A stretch of DNA of 64,000 nucleotides from Asanoa siamensis. GTDB taxonomy: Bacteria > Actinomycetota > Actinomycetes > Mycobacteriales > Micromonosporaceae. The notes below the pieces were generated by a model that saw only the letters and a program-made list of their open reading frames with translations, did not search any database and had not been told where the DNA came from. The DNA lies in NCBI RefSeq assembly GCF_016862555.1, contig NZ_BONE01000009.1, positions 86,447 through 150,446 of the forward strand. The letters run 5' to 3'. Positions 9,685 through 17,460 of the stretch are shown here, piece by piece (positions within the stretch are counted from its first letter, which is position 1; every line of letters starts with the position of its first letter). The translations under genes were made by a program, and so were the position numbers.

Positions 9685-10688
9685 GCGGAGACGACCTCCT
9701 TGCTGCTGGACTGCGGCTCCGCCGGTTCGTTGCCGTTGAGGCTGGCCGCGGCCGGGACCTCGGTGCGGTCGCGCGCCTCCTCGGCCTCGCGCTGGACCCG
9801 GGCCCGCTCGATGAAGAACAGGGTCCAGTGGAAGCCGCCACGGAGCAGACAGACCGCGGCGGTGGCGAAGAAGATGCCGTACGCGATGCCGAAGCCGGTG
9901 ATCAGGCCGTAGGTGACCGCCACGCCGGCGCCGAACGCGATCTGGGCCGCGGGGCGCGACGGCGTCGTACCCGGGTCGGTGATCATGTAGTTCGTGAACA
10001 GCACGAACGCGACGCCGGTCATCATCGCCAGGCCGGCGGGGATGGACGTGTCGAGCAGCAGCCCGCGGACGACGGCCTGGAGCGCGAACGCCGTGACCCA
10101 GCCGAGGATCAGCCACATGCGACCGGTCAGCTTACCGTTGATCATGGTGCCGCCGACGATGATGACCGCCGGGATCACCCAGTCCCACGCACCGTAGAGG
10201 TACTCGGTGAAGTGGTAGGGCGGGGCGACGCTGGCCCACGGGAAGACCAGCAGGATGATCGCGATGCCGAAGTTGGACGGGTTCATGTAGTGCCGCATCC
10301 GGCCCCGGATCGGCGCCTGGAGCACCCACTTGGCCCCGATCGCGACCGCGACACCGAAGAGCATCGCCCATAGCTGGTCGTTGACGTAGATCAGCATGTT
10401 CAGCGCGAGGCTGGTGATGTGGGCCGGGTAGAGGAACTCGACGACCCCGCGCAGGCCGTTGCCGCGGAAGCGCGGTGCCCGGCCCTCGACGCGGGCACCG
10501 ATGACCTCGAGCCCCATCTCGATCGCGTAGCCGGTGAAGATGGCGATGAACGGCCAGGTCCACGGCTGCTCGAAGCCGAAGACGGTGAAACCGAGGATGT
10601 TGAAGACGGTGATCGAGATCGCGAAGTTGCGGAGCGCTTTGATCACCTTCGGGTCGTGGCGCGGCGGGTTGACGGTGCGGTCGGCCAT
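9681..10688 (-). CDS. unbU: Enediyne cassette membrane protein UnbU
   Basis: A 335-residue integral membrane protein with about eight hydrophobic segments and a charged cytoplasmic tail (ERARVQREAEEARDRTE). It matches UnbU, the RnfD-like membrane protein found beside PKSE in enediyne clusters; its biochemical function is not established. ATG at 10688 is preferred over the GTG at 10697 because AGGAGAGG is correctly spaced only for the ATG. The stop overlaps the PKSE start (ATGA), and UnbV ends 5 bases upstream. A role in electron transfer or product export is only inference from the RnfD resemblance. Confidence 0.92.
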   Translation of the reverse strand: MADRTVNPPRHDPKVIKALRNFAISITVFNILGFTVFGFEQPWTWPFIAIFTGYAIEMGLEVIGARVEGRAPRFRGNGLRGVVEFLYPAHITSLALNMLIYVNDQLWAMLFGVAVAIGAKWVLQAPIRGRMRHYMNPSNFGIAIILLVFPWASVAPPYHFTEYLYGAWDWVIPAVIIVGGTMINGKLTGRMWLILGWVTAFALQAVVRGLLLDTSIPAGLAMMTGVAFVLFTNYMITDPGTTPSRPAAQIAFGAGVAVTYGLITGFGIAYGIFFATAAVCLLRGGFHWTLFFIERARVQREAEEARDRTEVPAAASLNGNEPAEPQSSSKEVVSA

Positions 10689-10693
10689 GTCGG

Positions 10694-12688
10694 TCACCTC
10701 TCCTGGGCCTGGGCGCCGAGCTCGAGCGAGTGCCAGCCCGGGTTCATCGAAAGCTGTTGCTGCCGCAGCTGACCGGTGCGGTCCCGCCAGGTCAGCTCGA
10801 CCGTGACCGGTCCGCTGACGTCCTTGCCGAGTCCGATGTGGACGTCTTGGCTGCGCTTGCCGCCGTGGCCGCTGCCACCGTCGACGCGGCCGAGCAGCAC
10901 CCGCCCGTCGGAGGTGGTCACCCGCACCTGGGCGCCGACGACCGGGGAGCCCACGGCCGGGTCGGTCGTGGCGGCCGGGTCGGTCGTGCTGGTTGGTTCG
11001 GTCGTCGCGGCGCCGGCCGGGTGGGTCAGGCGCAGGCCCAGGAAGGCGCCCGCGTCCGGGCTCTCGTTGTGGTAGAACACCGGCTCCTCCCACTGCCGGG
11101 CCACCGCGAAGTCGAGGCGCCCGTCACCGTCGGCGTCGCCGGTCGCGATGCCCCGGGTCGGCACCGGAACGTCGAGCCCCAGCTTCGGTGCGAGGTCGAA
11201 ATAGCGGCCGCTGTCGGACTTGACGAAGAAGTGCAGTCGTTGGCTGCCGCCGATGTCGTCACCGGAGCGCACGTGCGGCCACCAGGTGGTGTCGCTGAGC
11301 AGGCCGTCGTTCGCCATCGCGAGCTCCTGCAGCTGGGGCCAGCGGTTGACGTCGCCCTTGACGAAGCCGGTGGTCTGCGCGACGACCAGCTCGCCGCTGT
11401 TGCTGAAGTCGGCCAGCTTGACGTCCCAGCCCCAGCCGGACCAGGCCAGGCCCAGATCGGCGCTCCTGTCGGCGAACGGCGCCTTCCCGTCCTGGAAGTG
11501 CGCCCGCAGGTTGTCCCGGTCGCTCGCGTCGGAGACGAAGGCGAAGTGGCTCTCCTCGAGACCGAACGTCGTCGCGATGTTGCTGACGTACATGTCGTAG
11601 AGGCCGTCGCCGTCGAGATCGCCGAAGTCGACGCCCATGCCCTTGAAGGAGTCGCCGCCCACCCGCTTGGACTTGGGCACGAACGGCTTGCGCACCTCCT
11701 TGACCGCGGAGAACGAGATCCGGCCCGGCGTGGAGCGGTTGTAGAGCAGCCGGTCGGGCCCGAAGTCGTGGGCCACGTACAGCTCCGGAAGCTGGTCGCC
11801 GTCGAAGTCGTTGGCACCCGACGCGAGCGCCCAGCCCTTCGAGATGTCCCGCGGCAGGACGTCGCTGACCATCTCGTACGTGGCGGTCGGCGCGGACCCG
11901 GCCGTGCCGCCGGTCCACCGGAAGAAGTAGTCCTCACCGCCGTTGAAGGCGTTGGACATCGACTGGTTCATCGCGACGCCGGTGCTCTTGGTGTCGTCGA
12001 GCACCGGGCCGTGCGGGAAGTAGTTGCCCACGAAGATGTCGGGGTGGCCGTCGCCGTCGAAGTCGTCGACCGCCACCGTGTTGGTGTTCCACAGCGGCCC
12101 GCTGTAGCGCGAGCCGGCCGACTGCGGCGCGAGCTCGACGGCCTGGAACGACGACGTGGTCAGCGCGGTCGCGCCGGCCTTGGCGAGGTAGAGGATCGGT
12201 GTCCGGCCCCAGAGGTAGACCAGCAGGTCGATCCGGCCGTCCTCGTTGAAGTCGCCGGGCACGCAACCCATCGGCGCCATCGGCTCGAGCATCGGCAGCG
12301 GCGCCGGGTCGAGCGCGAACGGCGCGTAGCGCACGTTGCCGAGCCCCGGCACCGGCGTGACCACCACCTGGTCGATGCGCGGGTCCGTGATGCACAGGTC
12401 GTTGGGCAGGCCGTCACCGTCGAGGTCGTTCATGGCGACCCCGGCACCGACCGAGGAGATCCACGCGTCGATGTCCTTGTAGTCCTGGTTGACCGTACGG
12501 ATGGCCTGTTGCCGGAACCCGCCCGGCAGCGCGATCGAGCTCGACCGGAAGGCGAACCCGCTGGCGAGCTCGTCCAGGTCCCCGGCCGACGCGCTGGGCA
12601 GCCGGCCCAGCTGGAAGAGGACCGCGACCAGGACCAGCGCCGCGATCGCGGGCAGCCGCCGACGCAGCCACGAGGCTTTCTGAGACAT
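10694..12688 (-). CDS. unbV: Enediyne cassette FG-GAP/ASPIC protein UnbV
   Basis: A 664-residue protein with an N-terminal signal anchor (residues about 10-35, LPAIAALVLVAVLFQLGRLP), then repeated FG-GAP/VCBS calcium-binding loops of the form DxDGDGxPD (for example DLDGDGLPND, DFDGDGHPDI, DLDGDGLYDM, DADGDGRLDF), indicating a beta-propeller, and a C-terminal ASPIC/UnbV domain (VGAQVRVTTSDGRVLL to the end). It is the conserved UnbV of enediyne cassettes, of unknown function, and is predicted to sit outside the membrane. It is the first gene of the PKSE operon; GGAGGT lies 8 bases before the ATG. Confidence 0.95.
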   Translation of the reverse strand: MSQKASWLRRRLPAIAALVLVAVLFQLGRLPSASAGDLDELASGFAFRSSSIALPGGFRQQAIRTVNQDYKDIDAWISSVGAGVAMNDLDGDGLPNDLCITDPRIDQVVVTPVPGLGNVRYAPFALDPAPLPMLEPMAPMGCVPGDFNEDGRIDLLVYLWGRTPILYLAKAGATALTTSSFQAVELAPQSAGSRYSGPLWNTNTVAVDDFDGDGHPDIFVGNYFPHGPVLDDTKSTGVAMNQSMSNAFNGGEDYFFRWTGGTAGSAPTATYEMVSDVLPRDISKGWALASGANDFDGDQLPELYVAHDFGPDRLLYNRSTPGRISFSAVKEVRKPFVPKSKRVGGDSFKGMGVDFGDLDGDGLYDMYVSNIATTFGLEESHFAFVSDASDRDNLRAHFQDGKAPFADRSADLGLAWSGWGWDVKLADFSNSGELVVAQTTGFVKGDVNRWPQLQELAMANDGLLSDTTWWPHVRSGDDIGGSQRLHFFVKSDSGRYFDLAPKLGLDVPVPTRGIATGDADGDGRLDFAVARQWEEPVFYHNESPDAGAFLGLRLTHPAGAATTEPTSTTDPAATTDPAVGSPVVGAQVRVTTSDGRVLLGRVDGGSGHGGKRSQDVHIGLGKDVSGPVTVELTWRDRTGQLRQQQLSMNPGWHSLELGAQAQER

Positions 12689-13025
12689 CTAACCTGACCT
12701 CCGATAGACGAACTCCTGTGCGTCCGGCAGATCCCGGATTTCGCTTCGGCAATGACATTTCCGAGCCACCGTCGCGCGCATCGAAATGCGATCCCCGCGC
12801 CGATACCGGTGAGCGCCGGTTTCCATTCCTAGCCCTCCGACCAGGGGAGACTCCCCACTCACTGGCTGGTGAGTGCGCTGCAATCGAGCCTCGCAGGGGG
12901 GCCTGGCGATGTCTTCTTCGGCTGTGCGCCGGGGTTCTTCGTTCGTGCGGTACGGGCGTTATGCAGGCAACATCCGGCATTCACGCGAATAGATTCGACG
13001 TGAATAGCTCAACAAGTCGAGCGAG
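12689..13025. promoter_or_regulatory. Promoter region of the PKSE operon with palindromes and repeats
   Basis: This 337-base gap holds no convincing gene. It must carry the promoter for the minus-strand operon beginning with unbV. Two perfect inverted repeats lie back to back at 12844-12856 (GGGGAG-A-CTCCCC) and 12856-12875 (CACTCAC, 6-base spacer, GTGAGTG). Further upstream, at 12936-12949, is a 14-mer (TCTTCGTTCGTGCG) that recurs exactly at 18512-18525, preceded by a looser copy at 12912-12928. These are candidate operator sites; no specific regulator can be assigned. Confidence 0.55.
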
Positions 13026-14087
13026 CTACGGAAGGTGCCACGCGCCGACGGTCCGGGCAGCAGCGAAGCTGGCCCACGCGACGGTCTCGACGAGCGCGGC
13101 GTCGTCCGCCCGCTCGGCCCGGAACGCGCGCACCGTCTCCTCGTCGACCTGATATGACGCGAGCGCGACGAGCAGCGCGAGCCGGCCGGCCGAGCGGTCG
13201 GGGCCGGCCAGGCCCGCGACCGCGTCCTCGCACCAGTCGCGGCTGAGCCCGGTCTCCTCGCCCCGCCAGGTCGCGAGCCTGCCCCGCACGAGCGCGCGCA
13301 CCGCGGGCGACACCGACCGGGCACCGGCGGCCTCGAAGGCCGCGGCGGCCCGGGCCACGGCGTTGGCGACCGAGGGCTGCCCGGCCGCCCAGGCCGCGTC
13401 CGGCGGCAGCAACGCCTCGGCCAGCAGCGGCAGCGACCGCCCCGCCGGATGCTCCTCGCGCAGGCTGGCGGAGAGCAGCCGGCTCACGCCGCGCTTCATC
13501 CGCCGCTTGGCCCGCGGGCCGAGCTGTGGCGGCAGCAGGAAGCTGGTCAGGAACACGTTCACCATGCGGCTCAGGTAGTGGAAGGCGACCACCACGCCGA
13601 CCAGCTCGGCGCGCTCCGCCGCCGTGAAGGCCGGCTGCACCGCGGGGAACTCGTCGGGCCGGTGGGCGAGGCGCGCCCACGCCGCCAGCCCACGGACCCG
13701 CGGATCGGCCACGTCCTCGACCCGGTCGGCGACGATCGCCTCGGCATCGTCCTCGGTGGACAGGTCGTACATGCCGGTGCTGTGCATGTCGACGCAGTAG
13801 GGGCAGATGTTGGCGACGGACACCGCGGCCGCCACCGCCTCCTTGGCCAGCCGGTCGACCGCACCACCGGTCATCAGCGGCTCGCGCATCAACATCCAGT
13901 AGGCGGCCAGCGCCTCCGGCGCCGGCGAGTGCAGCAGCAACGGCGGCACCACGAGCCGCATCTCCTGGGCGGCCTGCTGGTAGACCTCGGCCACCAGCCC
14001 GCCGGGCGCGGGCGCCGGCACCGGCACCGGCGTCACGTACTTGACCTGACGCTGGACGACGGAGGAGACGACTCTGCCGGCGACCAT
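13026..14087 (-). CDS. AhpD-like (carboxymuconolactone decarboxylase fold) protein, copy 1
   Basis: A 353-residue protein with two halves. The N-terminal half contains the complete AhpD signature: a Glu, eleven residues, C-P-Y-C (Cys95 and Cys98), three residues and His, in KEAVAAAVSVANICPYCVDM followed by HS. The C-terminal half (from about residue 230) again looks like the helical AhpD/CMD fold but lacks the CxxC. Enzymes with this motif are thiol-dependent peroxidases or disulfide reductases; others in the superfamily are decarboxylases. It shares about the same length and plan with the gene just upstream. The start has GGGAGG six bases before the ATG. Role in the enediyne cluster is unknown; redox protection or a redox tailoring step are both possible. 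Confidence 0.75.
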   Translation of the reverse strand: MVAGRVVSSVVQRQVKYVTPVPVPAPAPGGLVAEVYQQAAQEMRLVVPPLLLHSPAPEALAAYWMLMREPLMTGGAVDRLAKEAVAAAVSVANICPYCVDMHSTGMYDLSTEDDAEAIVADRVEDVADPRVRGLAAWARLAHRPDEFPAVQPAFTAAERAELVGVVVAFHYLSRMVNVFLTSFLLPPQLGPRAKRRMKRGVSRLLSASLREEHPAGRSLPLLAEALLPPDAAWAAGQPSVANAVARAAAAFEAAGARSVSPAVRALVRGRLATWRGEETGLSRDWCEDAVAGLAGPDRSAGRLALLVALASYQVDEETVRAFRAERADDAALVETVAWASFAAARTVGAWHLP

Positions 14088-14120
14088 GGGTTCCTCCCGG
14101 GATCGGTCCTGGCACCAGCA

Positions 14121-15182
14121 TCACGCCGGACCGGGAGGCTCCCCCACTCCGAACGTGCCCACCCGCCGCGCCGCGGCCATGGCGGCCCACGCCGCGATCT
14201 CGACGATCTCGCGATCGCCGGCCCCGACGGCGCGCAGCCGCTCGATGTCGCGGTCGGTCGACTGGTACGACGCGAAGGCGGCCAGCAGCGCCAGGCGGCC
14301 GGCCGGCCGGTCGGCGCGGGGCAACGTGTCCACCGCCGTGGCCAGCCAGCCGCGGTTGGGGCCGGGCGGCTCGCCGTGCCAGGTCTCCAGACGGTCGACG
14401 ACCAGCGCGCGGGCCGAGGCGGGCACCGCGCGCAGACCGGCCCGCTCCATCGCGGCCGCCGCCCGCGCCAGCGAATCTTCGACCACGGGGCTGCCGGCCG
14501 TCCACTTGAGATCGTCGGGGGTCGGCGCCGTGGGCAGCAGCGCCAGCGAGTCACCGGGCGCCGGGTCCCGGCGGCCCAGCCCCATCATCCGGCCGAACAC
14601 GCGGCGCACCAGCGCGCGGGAGCCGCCGGGCAACCGGTCGGGGAACGGCGACGCCGGCAGGAAGAGGTTGACCATCCGGTTGATGTAGTGGAACACCACG
14701 GCGACGCCGAGCACCTCGGGCAGCGCGTCGGCCGGCACGTCGGGCACGCCGCCCGGCTGGCCGCTGCCGCGCGCCCACTGTGCCAGCCGGCGCCGGGCCG
14801 GATCGGCGATCTGGTCCAGCCGGCCACCGGCGACGACGGCCGCCTCACGCCCGCGGGCGAGCCCGTGCAGCGCCGAGCTGTGCACGTCCACGCAGTAGGG
14901 GCAGGTGTTGCCGAGCGACACCGCGGTGGCGACGAGCTCCTTGGTGGCCCGGTCGACCGTGCCGCCGGCGACCAGGGTCTCGCGCAGCACCGACCAGCAC
15001 GCGGCCAGCACCTCGGGCGCCGGCGAGTGCAGGCTGACCGGCGGCGCCAGCATCCCGAAGTCGCCCTCGACCTGTGCGTAGACCCGGGCCACCAGGCCGC
15101 GCGCGGTGCCGATCGGCACCGGCGTGACGTGCCGGACGGTCGCCGCCGCACGCCGGGTGCCGTGGATCATGATCACGCCCAT
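14121..15182 (-). CDS. AhpD-like (carboxymuconolactone decarboxylase fold) protein, copy 2
   Basis: A 353-residue paralogue of the downstream gene, with the same N-terminal region (HVTPVPIGTARGLVARVY; LHSPAPEVLAACW), the same AhpD signature with Cys94 and Cys97 in TCPYCVDVHSS, the segment VVFHYINRMVNLFLP, and the same CxxC-less second half ending in an ALA-rich AAWAAMAAARR segment. The two genes are separated by 33 bases and probably co-transcribed. Equal lengths and collinear motifs indicate tandem duplication; the sequences have diverged considerably between motifs, so both are likely retained for function. The specific substrate is not visible. Confidence 0.75.
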   Translation of the reverse strand: MGVIMIHGTRRAAATVRHVTPVPIGTARGLVARVYAQVEGDFGMLAPPVSLHSPAPEVLAACWSVLRETLVAGGTVDRATKELVATAVSLGNTCPYCVDVHSSALHGLARGREAAVVAGGRLDQIADPARRRLAQWARGSGQPGGVPDVPADALPEVLGVAVVFHYINRMVNLFLPASPFPDRLPGGSRALVRRVFGRMMGLGRRDPAPGDSLALLPTAPTPDDLKWTAGSPVVEDSLARAAAAMERAGLRAVPASARALVVDRLETWHGEPPGPNRGWLATAVDTLPRADRPAGRLALLAAFASYQSTDRDIERLRAVGAGDREIVEIAAWAAMAAARRVGTFGVGEPPGPA

Positions 15183-15323
15183 CGGTTCCCCCTCTCCGCG
15201 ACCACAATGGCCACCGCACGGCGCCGGAGCGATATCCGAGAATGCCGCGGGCGGGAGCGCACGCTCGAAGAAGGCGGACGGTCAAAAGCTGACTACCGTC
15301 GGCTACCGACGATTGGAGCTCCC
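15183..15323. promoter_or_regulatory. Divergent promoter region
   Basis: This 141-base gap separates the AhpD pair (minus) from the membrane protein/CopC pair (plus). It contains CGCACGCTCGAAGA at 15258-15271, which matches the reverse complement of the 14-mer at 12936 and 18512 at 12 of 14 positions, so it may be bound by the same regulator. Confidence 0.4.
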
Positions 15324-15902
15324 ATGTCTGCTGTCACGGCGCCGACGCGGCCAGGTCCGCTCGCCTTCCTCAACGTCCGTCACCATCGGGCCGCCCTCAA
15401 CGCCTTCATGTTCGTGGTCGTCGCGCACTGGGCGGAGCACCTCGTGCAGGCGTACCAGATCTATGTGCAGGGTCGGCCGCGGCCGCAGGCCCGCGGCGTG
15501 CTCGGGCAGTTCTACCCGTGGCTGGTCACGTCGGAGTGGCTCCACTACGGCTACGCGATCGTGATGCTCGTCGGCCTGTTCCTCCTGCTGCCCGGCTTCG
15601 TCGGGCGGGCCCGGACCTGGTGGACGATCGCGCTGGTCATCCAGTTCTGGCACCACATCGAGCACCTGCTGCTGCTGATCCAGGCGCAGGCGGGCACCAC
15701 GTTCTTCGGCGCCGCGGTGCCGACCAGCGTCCTCCAGCTCGTGATGCCCCGCGTCGAGCTGCACCTGTTCTACAACTCCGTCGTGTTCATCCCGATGGTG
15801 ATCGCGGTCTACCTGCACCTGCGGCCCAACCGCCGGGAGGCGGAGGCGATGACGTGCAGCTGCCGCCCCCAGGTCGCCGTGCCGGCCGCGTCCCCCGCGT
15901 GA
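15324..15902 (+). CDS. Histidine-rich integral membrane protein of unknown function
   Basis: A 192-residue protein with about four hydrophobic segments and histidines clustered at their ends: HH near residue 20, HWAEH, LHYGY, WHHIEH and ELHLFYN. Such paired membrane histidines could bind metal or heme, but no named family is recognised. The C-terminus is cysteine-bearing (TCSCRPQ) and cytoplasmic or periplasmic tail-like. The gene is followed after one base by a CopC-like gene, so they form a two-gene operon; together they hint at a copper or other metal function. The ATG at 15324 has GGAG five bases upstream. Confidence 0.7.
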   Translation: MSAVTAPTRPGPLAFLNVRHHRAALNAFMFVVVAHWAEHLVQAYQIYVQGRPRPQARGVLGQFYPWLVTSEWLHYGYAIVMLVGLFLLLPGFVGRARTWWTIALVIQFWHHIEHLLLLIQAQAGTTFFGAAVPTSVLQLVMPRVELHLFYNSVVFIPMVIAVYLHLRPNRREAEAMTCSCRPQVAVPAASPA

Positions 15903-15903
15903 C

Positions 15904-16446
15904 GTGCTCCGCCGAGGCGGGGCACTGCTGCTCCTGATCTTCTGTTTCGCGGTCGCCGGCGGCACGCCGGCGACCGCCGACGGTGGGCTCGTCGCCAGCG
16001 ACCCGGCCGCGGGTGCCGTGCTCGACTCGGCACCCGCCAGCGTGTCGCTGACGTTCTCGGCCGCACCCGACGCGGCCAGGTCCCACGTCGCGGTCATCGG
16101 CGGCGACGGTGTCGCGCTGACCGCCGACGCGCCGCGCGCCGGGTCGCGGTCGACGCTGACGCTGCCGTTCACCGCAAAGGGGCCCGGAAACCTGACCGTG
16201 GCCTACCACGTCGAGTTCACCGACGGTGGCCAGACCAGCGGCAGCCTGCGGTTCAGTGTCGGCACCGGGGTCGCGCCGCCCGCGCCGTCGGAGGCCGAGC
16301 GTGCCGCGACCGACGACGCGATCTCGGCCCACGCCCACACGATCGACCCGCTCAGCGGATTCCTGCTCGCCGTCGACGGTGCGGCCGTGCTGGTGGTCCT
16401 CGCGCTCCTCTACCTGCGCCGGCCCTACGCGGCGCCCAGCAACTGA
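15904..16446 (+). CDS. CopC-domain exported protein with C-terminal membrane anchor
   Basis: A 180-residue protein starting at GTG: signal peptide (LLLLIFCFAVAGGTPATA), a CopC-type immunoglobulin-like domain (LVASDPAAGAVLDSAPASV, then SLTFS; later YHVEFTDGGQTSGSLRFSVG), a hinge and one C-terminal transmembrane segment (AAVLVVLALLYL). Typical CopC proteins begin after cleavage with His-Ala, and that histidine is a copper ligand; here the position reads Ala-Asp-Gly, so the usual Cu(II) site appears lost or changed. A histidine pair (HAHT) lies before the membrane segment. It is coupled to the preceding membrane-protein gene (1-base gap). Confidence 0.8.
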   Translation: MLRRGGALLLLIFCFAVAGGTPATADGGLVASDPAAGAVLDSAPASVSLTFSAAPDAARSHVAVIGGDGVALTADAPRAGSRSTLTLPFTAKGPGNLTVAYHVEFTDGGQTSGSLRFSVGTGVAPPAPSEAERAATDDAISAHAHTIDPLSGFLLAVDGAAVLVVLALLYLRRPYAAPSN

Positions 16447-16454
16447 CCCACACG

Positions 16455-16486
16455 GAAGGGGGCCCTCCATCTGGAAGGCCCCCTTC
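16455..16486. terminator. Bidirectional terminator
   Basis: A perfect 10-bp stem (16455-16464 with 16477-16486) and 12-base loop followed by cttcttc lies between the convergent CopC-like and DUF1702 genes. Confidence 0.8.
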
Positions 16487-16494
16487 TTCGCGCG

Positions 16495-17460
16495 TCAGCC
16501 GCGGTGGGCCACGAAGGCGTCCGCGATGCGCCCGCGCCACACGGCGAACGCCGGCAGGTCTCCGTCGGGCGGCAGGTCGATCCGCGCCTCGTCGGTCACC
16601 TTGGCGGCGCTGGCCGCCGACATCCCGCACAACAGCTCGCTGGCCAGCTCGTTGTGCGGCTGCACGAGGTTGGCCTTGACCCGCGCCGCGGCCGCGAATG
16701 CCGCTCCCTGCATCAGCTCCGGCTGGTGGGCACCCGCGGCCTCCCACAGGCGCCGCAACTCGTCGCCGGTGGCACCGCCGGCGTAGCAGGCGGCTAGGCC
16801 GACGCCGGCCCACAGGTCGGGCTGCCGGTCCGCGGCGAACTTGCCGATCAGGGCGGCGGCCACCCGGGGGTCGGCACCGGCCACGAACCAGGAGGCGCGG
16901 CCGATGCCCTGGTCGATCGCGTTGTTGGCGTAGGACCGCCCGTCGTGCGGCCACGGGAACGCGGGGTCGCGGTGCTGGTCGTGCACGTAGCGGTCGGTGG
17001 CGAAGTAGGCCTGGTGGAAGCCGAAGCCGTCGAGCACCAGCCAGCGCAGCAGCGGGTCCGGGGCGTACAGCGTCGACCAGCGGAACTTGGGCAATCGGGC
17101 CATGGCCCATCCGACGCCGACGTAGACCATGTAGACGTGGTCGGCGGCGCGGCCCGCCAGGAACCGCTCGACGTGCCGGCCGCCACCGAGCGGCAGGCCG
17201 TCCCGAACAGCGAGCGCCATCGCCGCACCCTCGTACGCGAAGCCACGAAAGCCCATCGGCACGCGCTCGAGCGGCTCCTCGGCGTCGGTCGGGTGCTTGG
17301 CCTCGGCCGCGTACGCGTAGCCGGCGAGGAACGTGCGGCCCACCGTCTCCAGCCGCTCCCGCCCCTCGGCGGACTTGACGTGGAACCCGCGCACGTCCAT
17401 GCGGGTCGCGGCGACGCCGGGCGTGAGCACCCTGCGCCGCATGGTTCGCCAGATACTCAT
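16495..17460 (-). CDS. DUF1702 (UnbL) family protein, copy 2
   Basis: A 321-residue protein of the DUF1702 family, whose founding members are UnbL proteins of enediyne clusters (SgcE3-like). Family features visible are MGFRGFAYEGAAMALAVRDG near residue 70-90, VGVGWAMARLP, LVLDGFGFHQAYF, NNAIDQGIGRASWFVAG and a final helical region. The function is unknown. The start ATG overlaps the stop of the paralogue upstream (ATGA at 17457-17460), so the two copies are translated from one message. Confidence 0.9.
   Translation of the reverse strand: MSIWRTMRRRVLTPGVAATRMDVRGFHVKSAEGRERLETVGRTFLAGYAYAAEAKHPTDAEEPLERVPMGFRGFAYEGAAMALAVRDGLPLGGGRHVERFLAGRAADHVYMVYVGVGWAMARLPKFRWSTLYAPDPLLRWLVLDGFGFHQAYFATDRYVHDQHRDPAFPWPHDGRSYANNAIDQGIGRASWFVAGADPRVAAALIGKFAADRQPDLWAGVGLAACYAGGATGDELRRLWEAAGAHQPELMQGAAFAAAARVKANLVQPHNELASELLCGMSAASAAKVTDEARIDLPPDGDLPAFAVWRGRIADAFVAHRG

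Noticed and set aside
10695..10697. GTG start for unbU overlapping the unbV stop
   Set aside because: The overlap fits the operon style, but AGGAG would be only two bases away; the ATG at 10688 has proper spacing.
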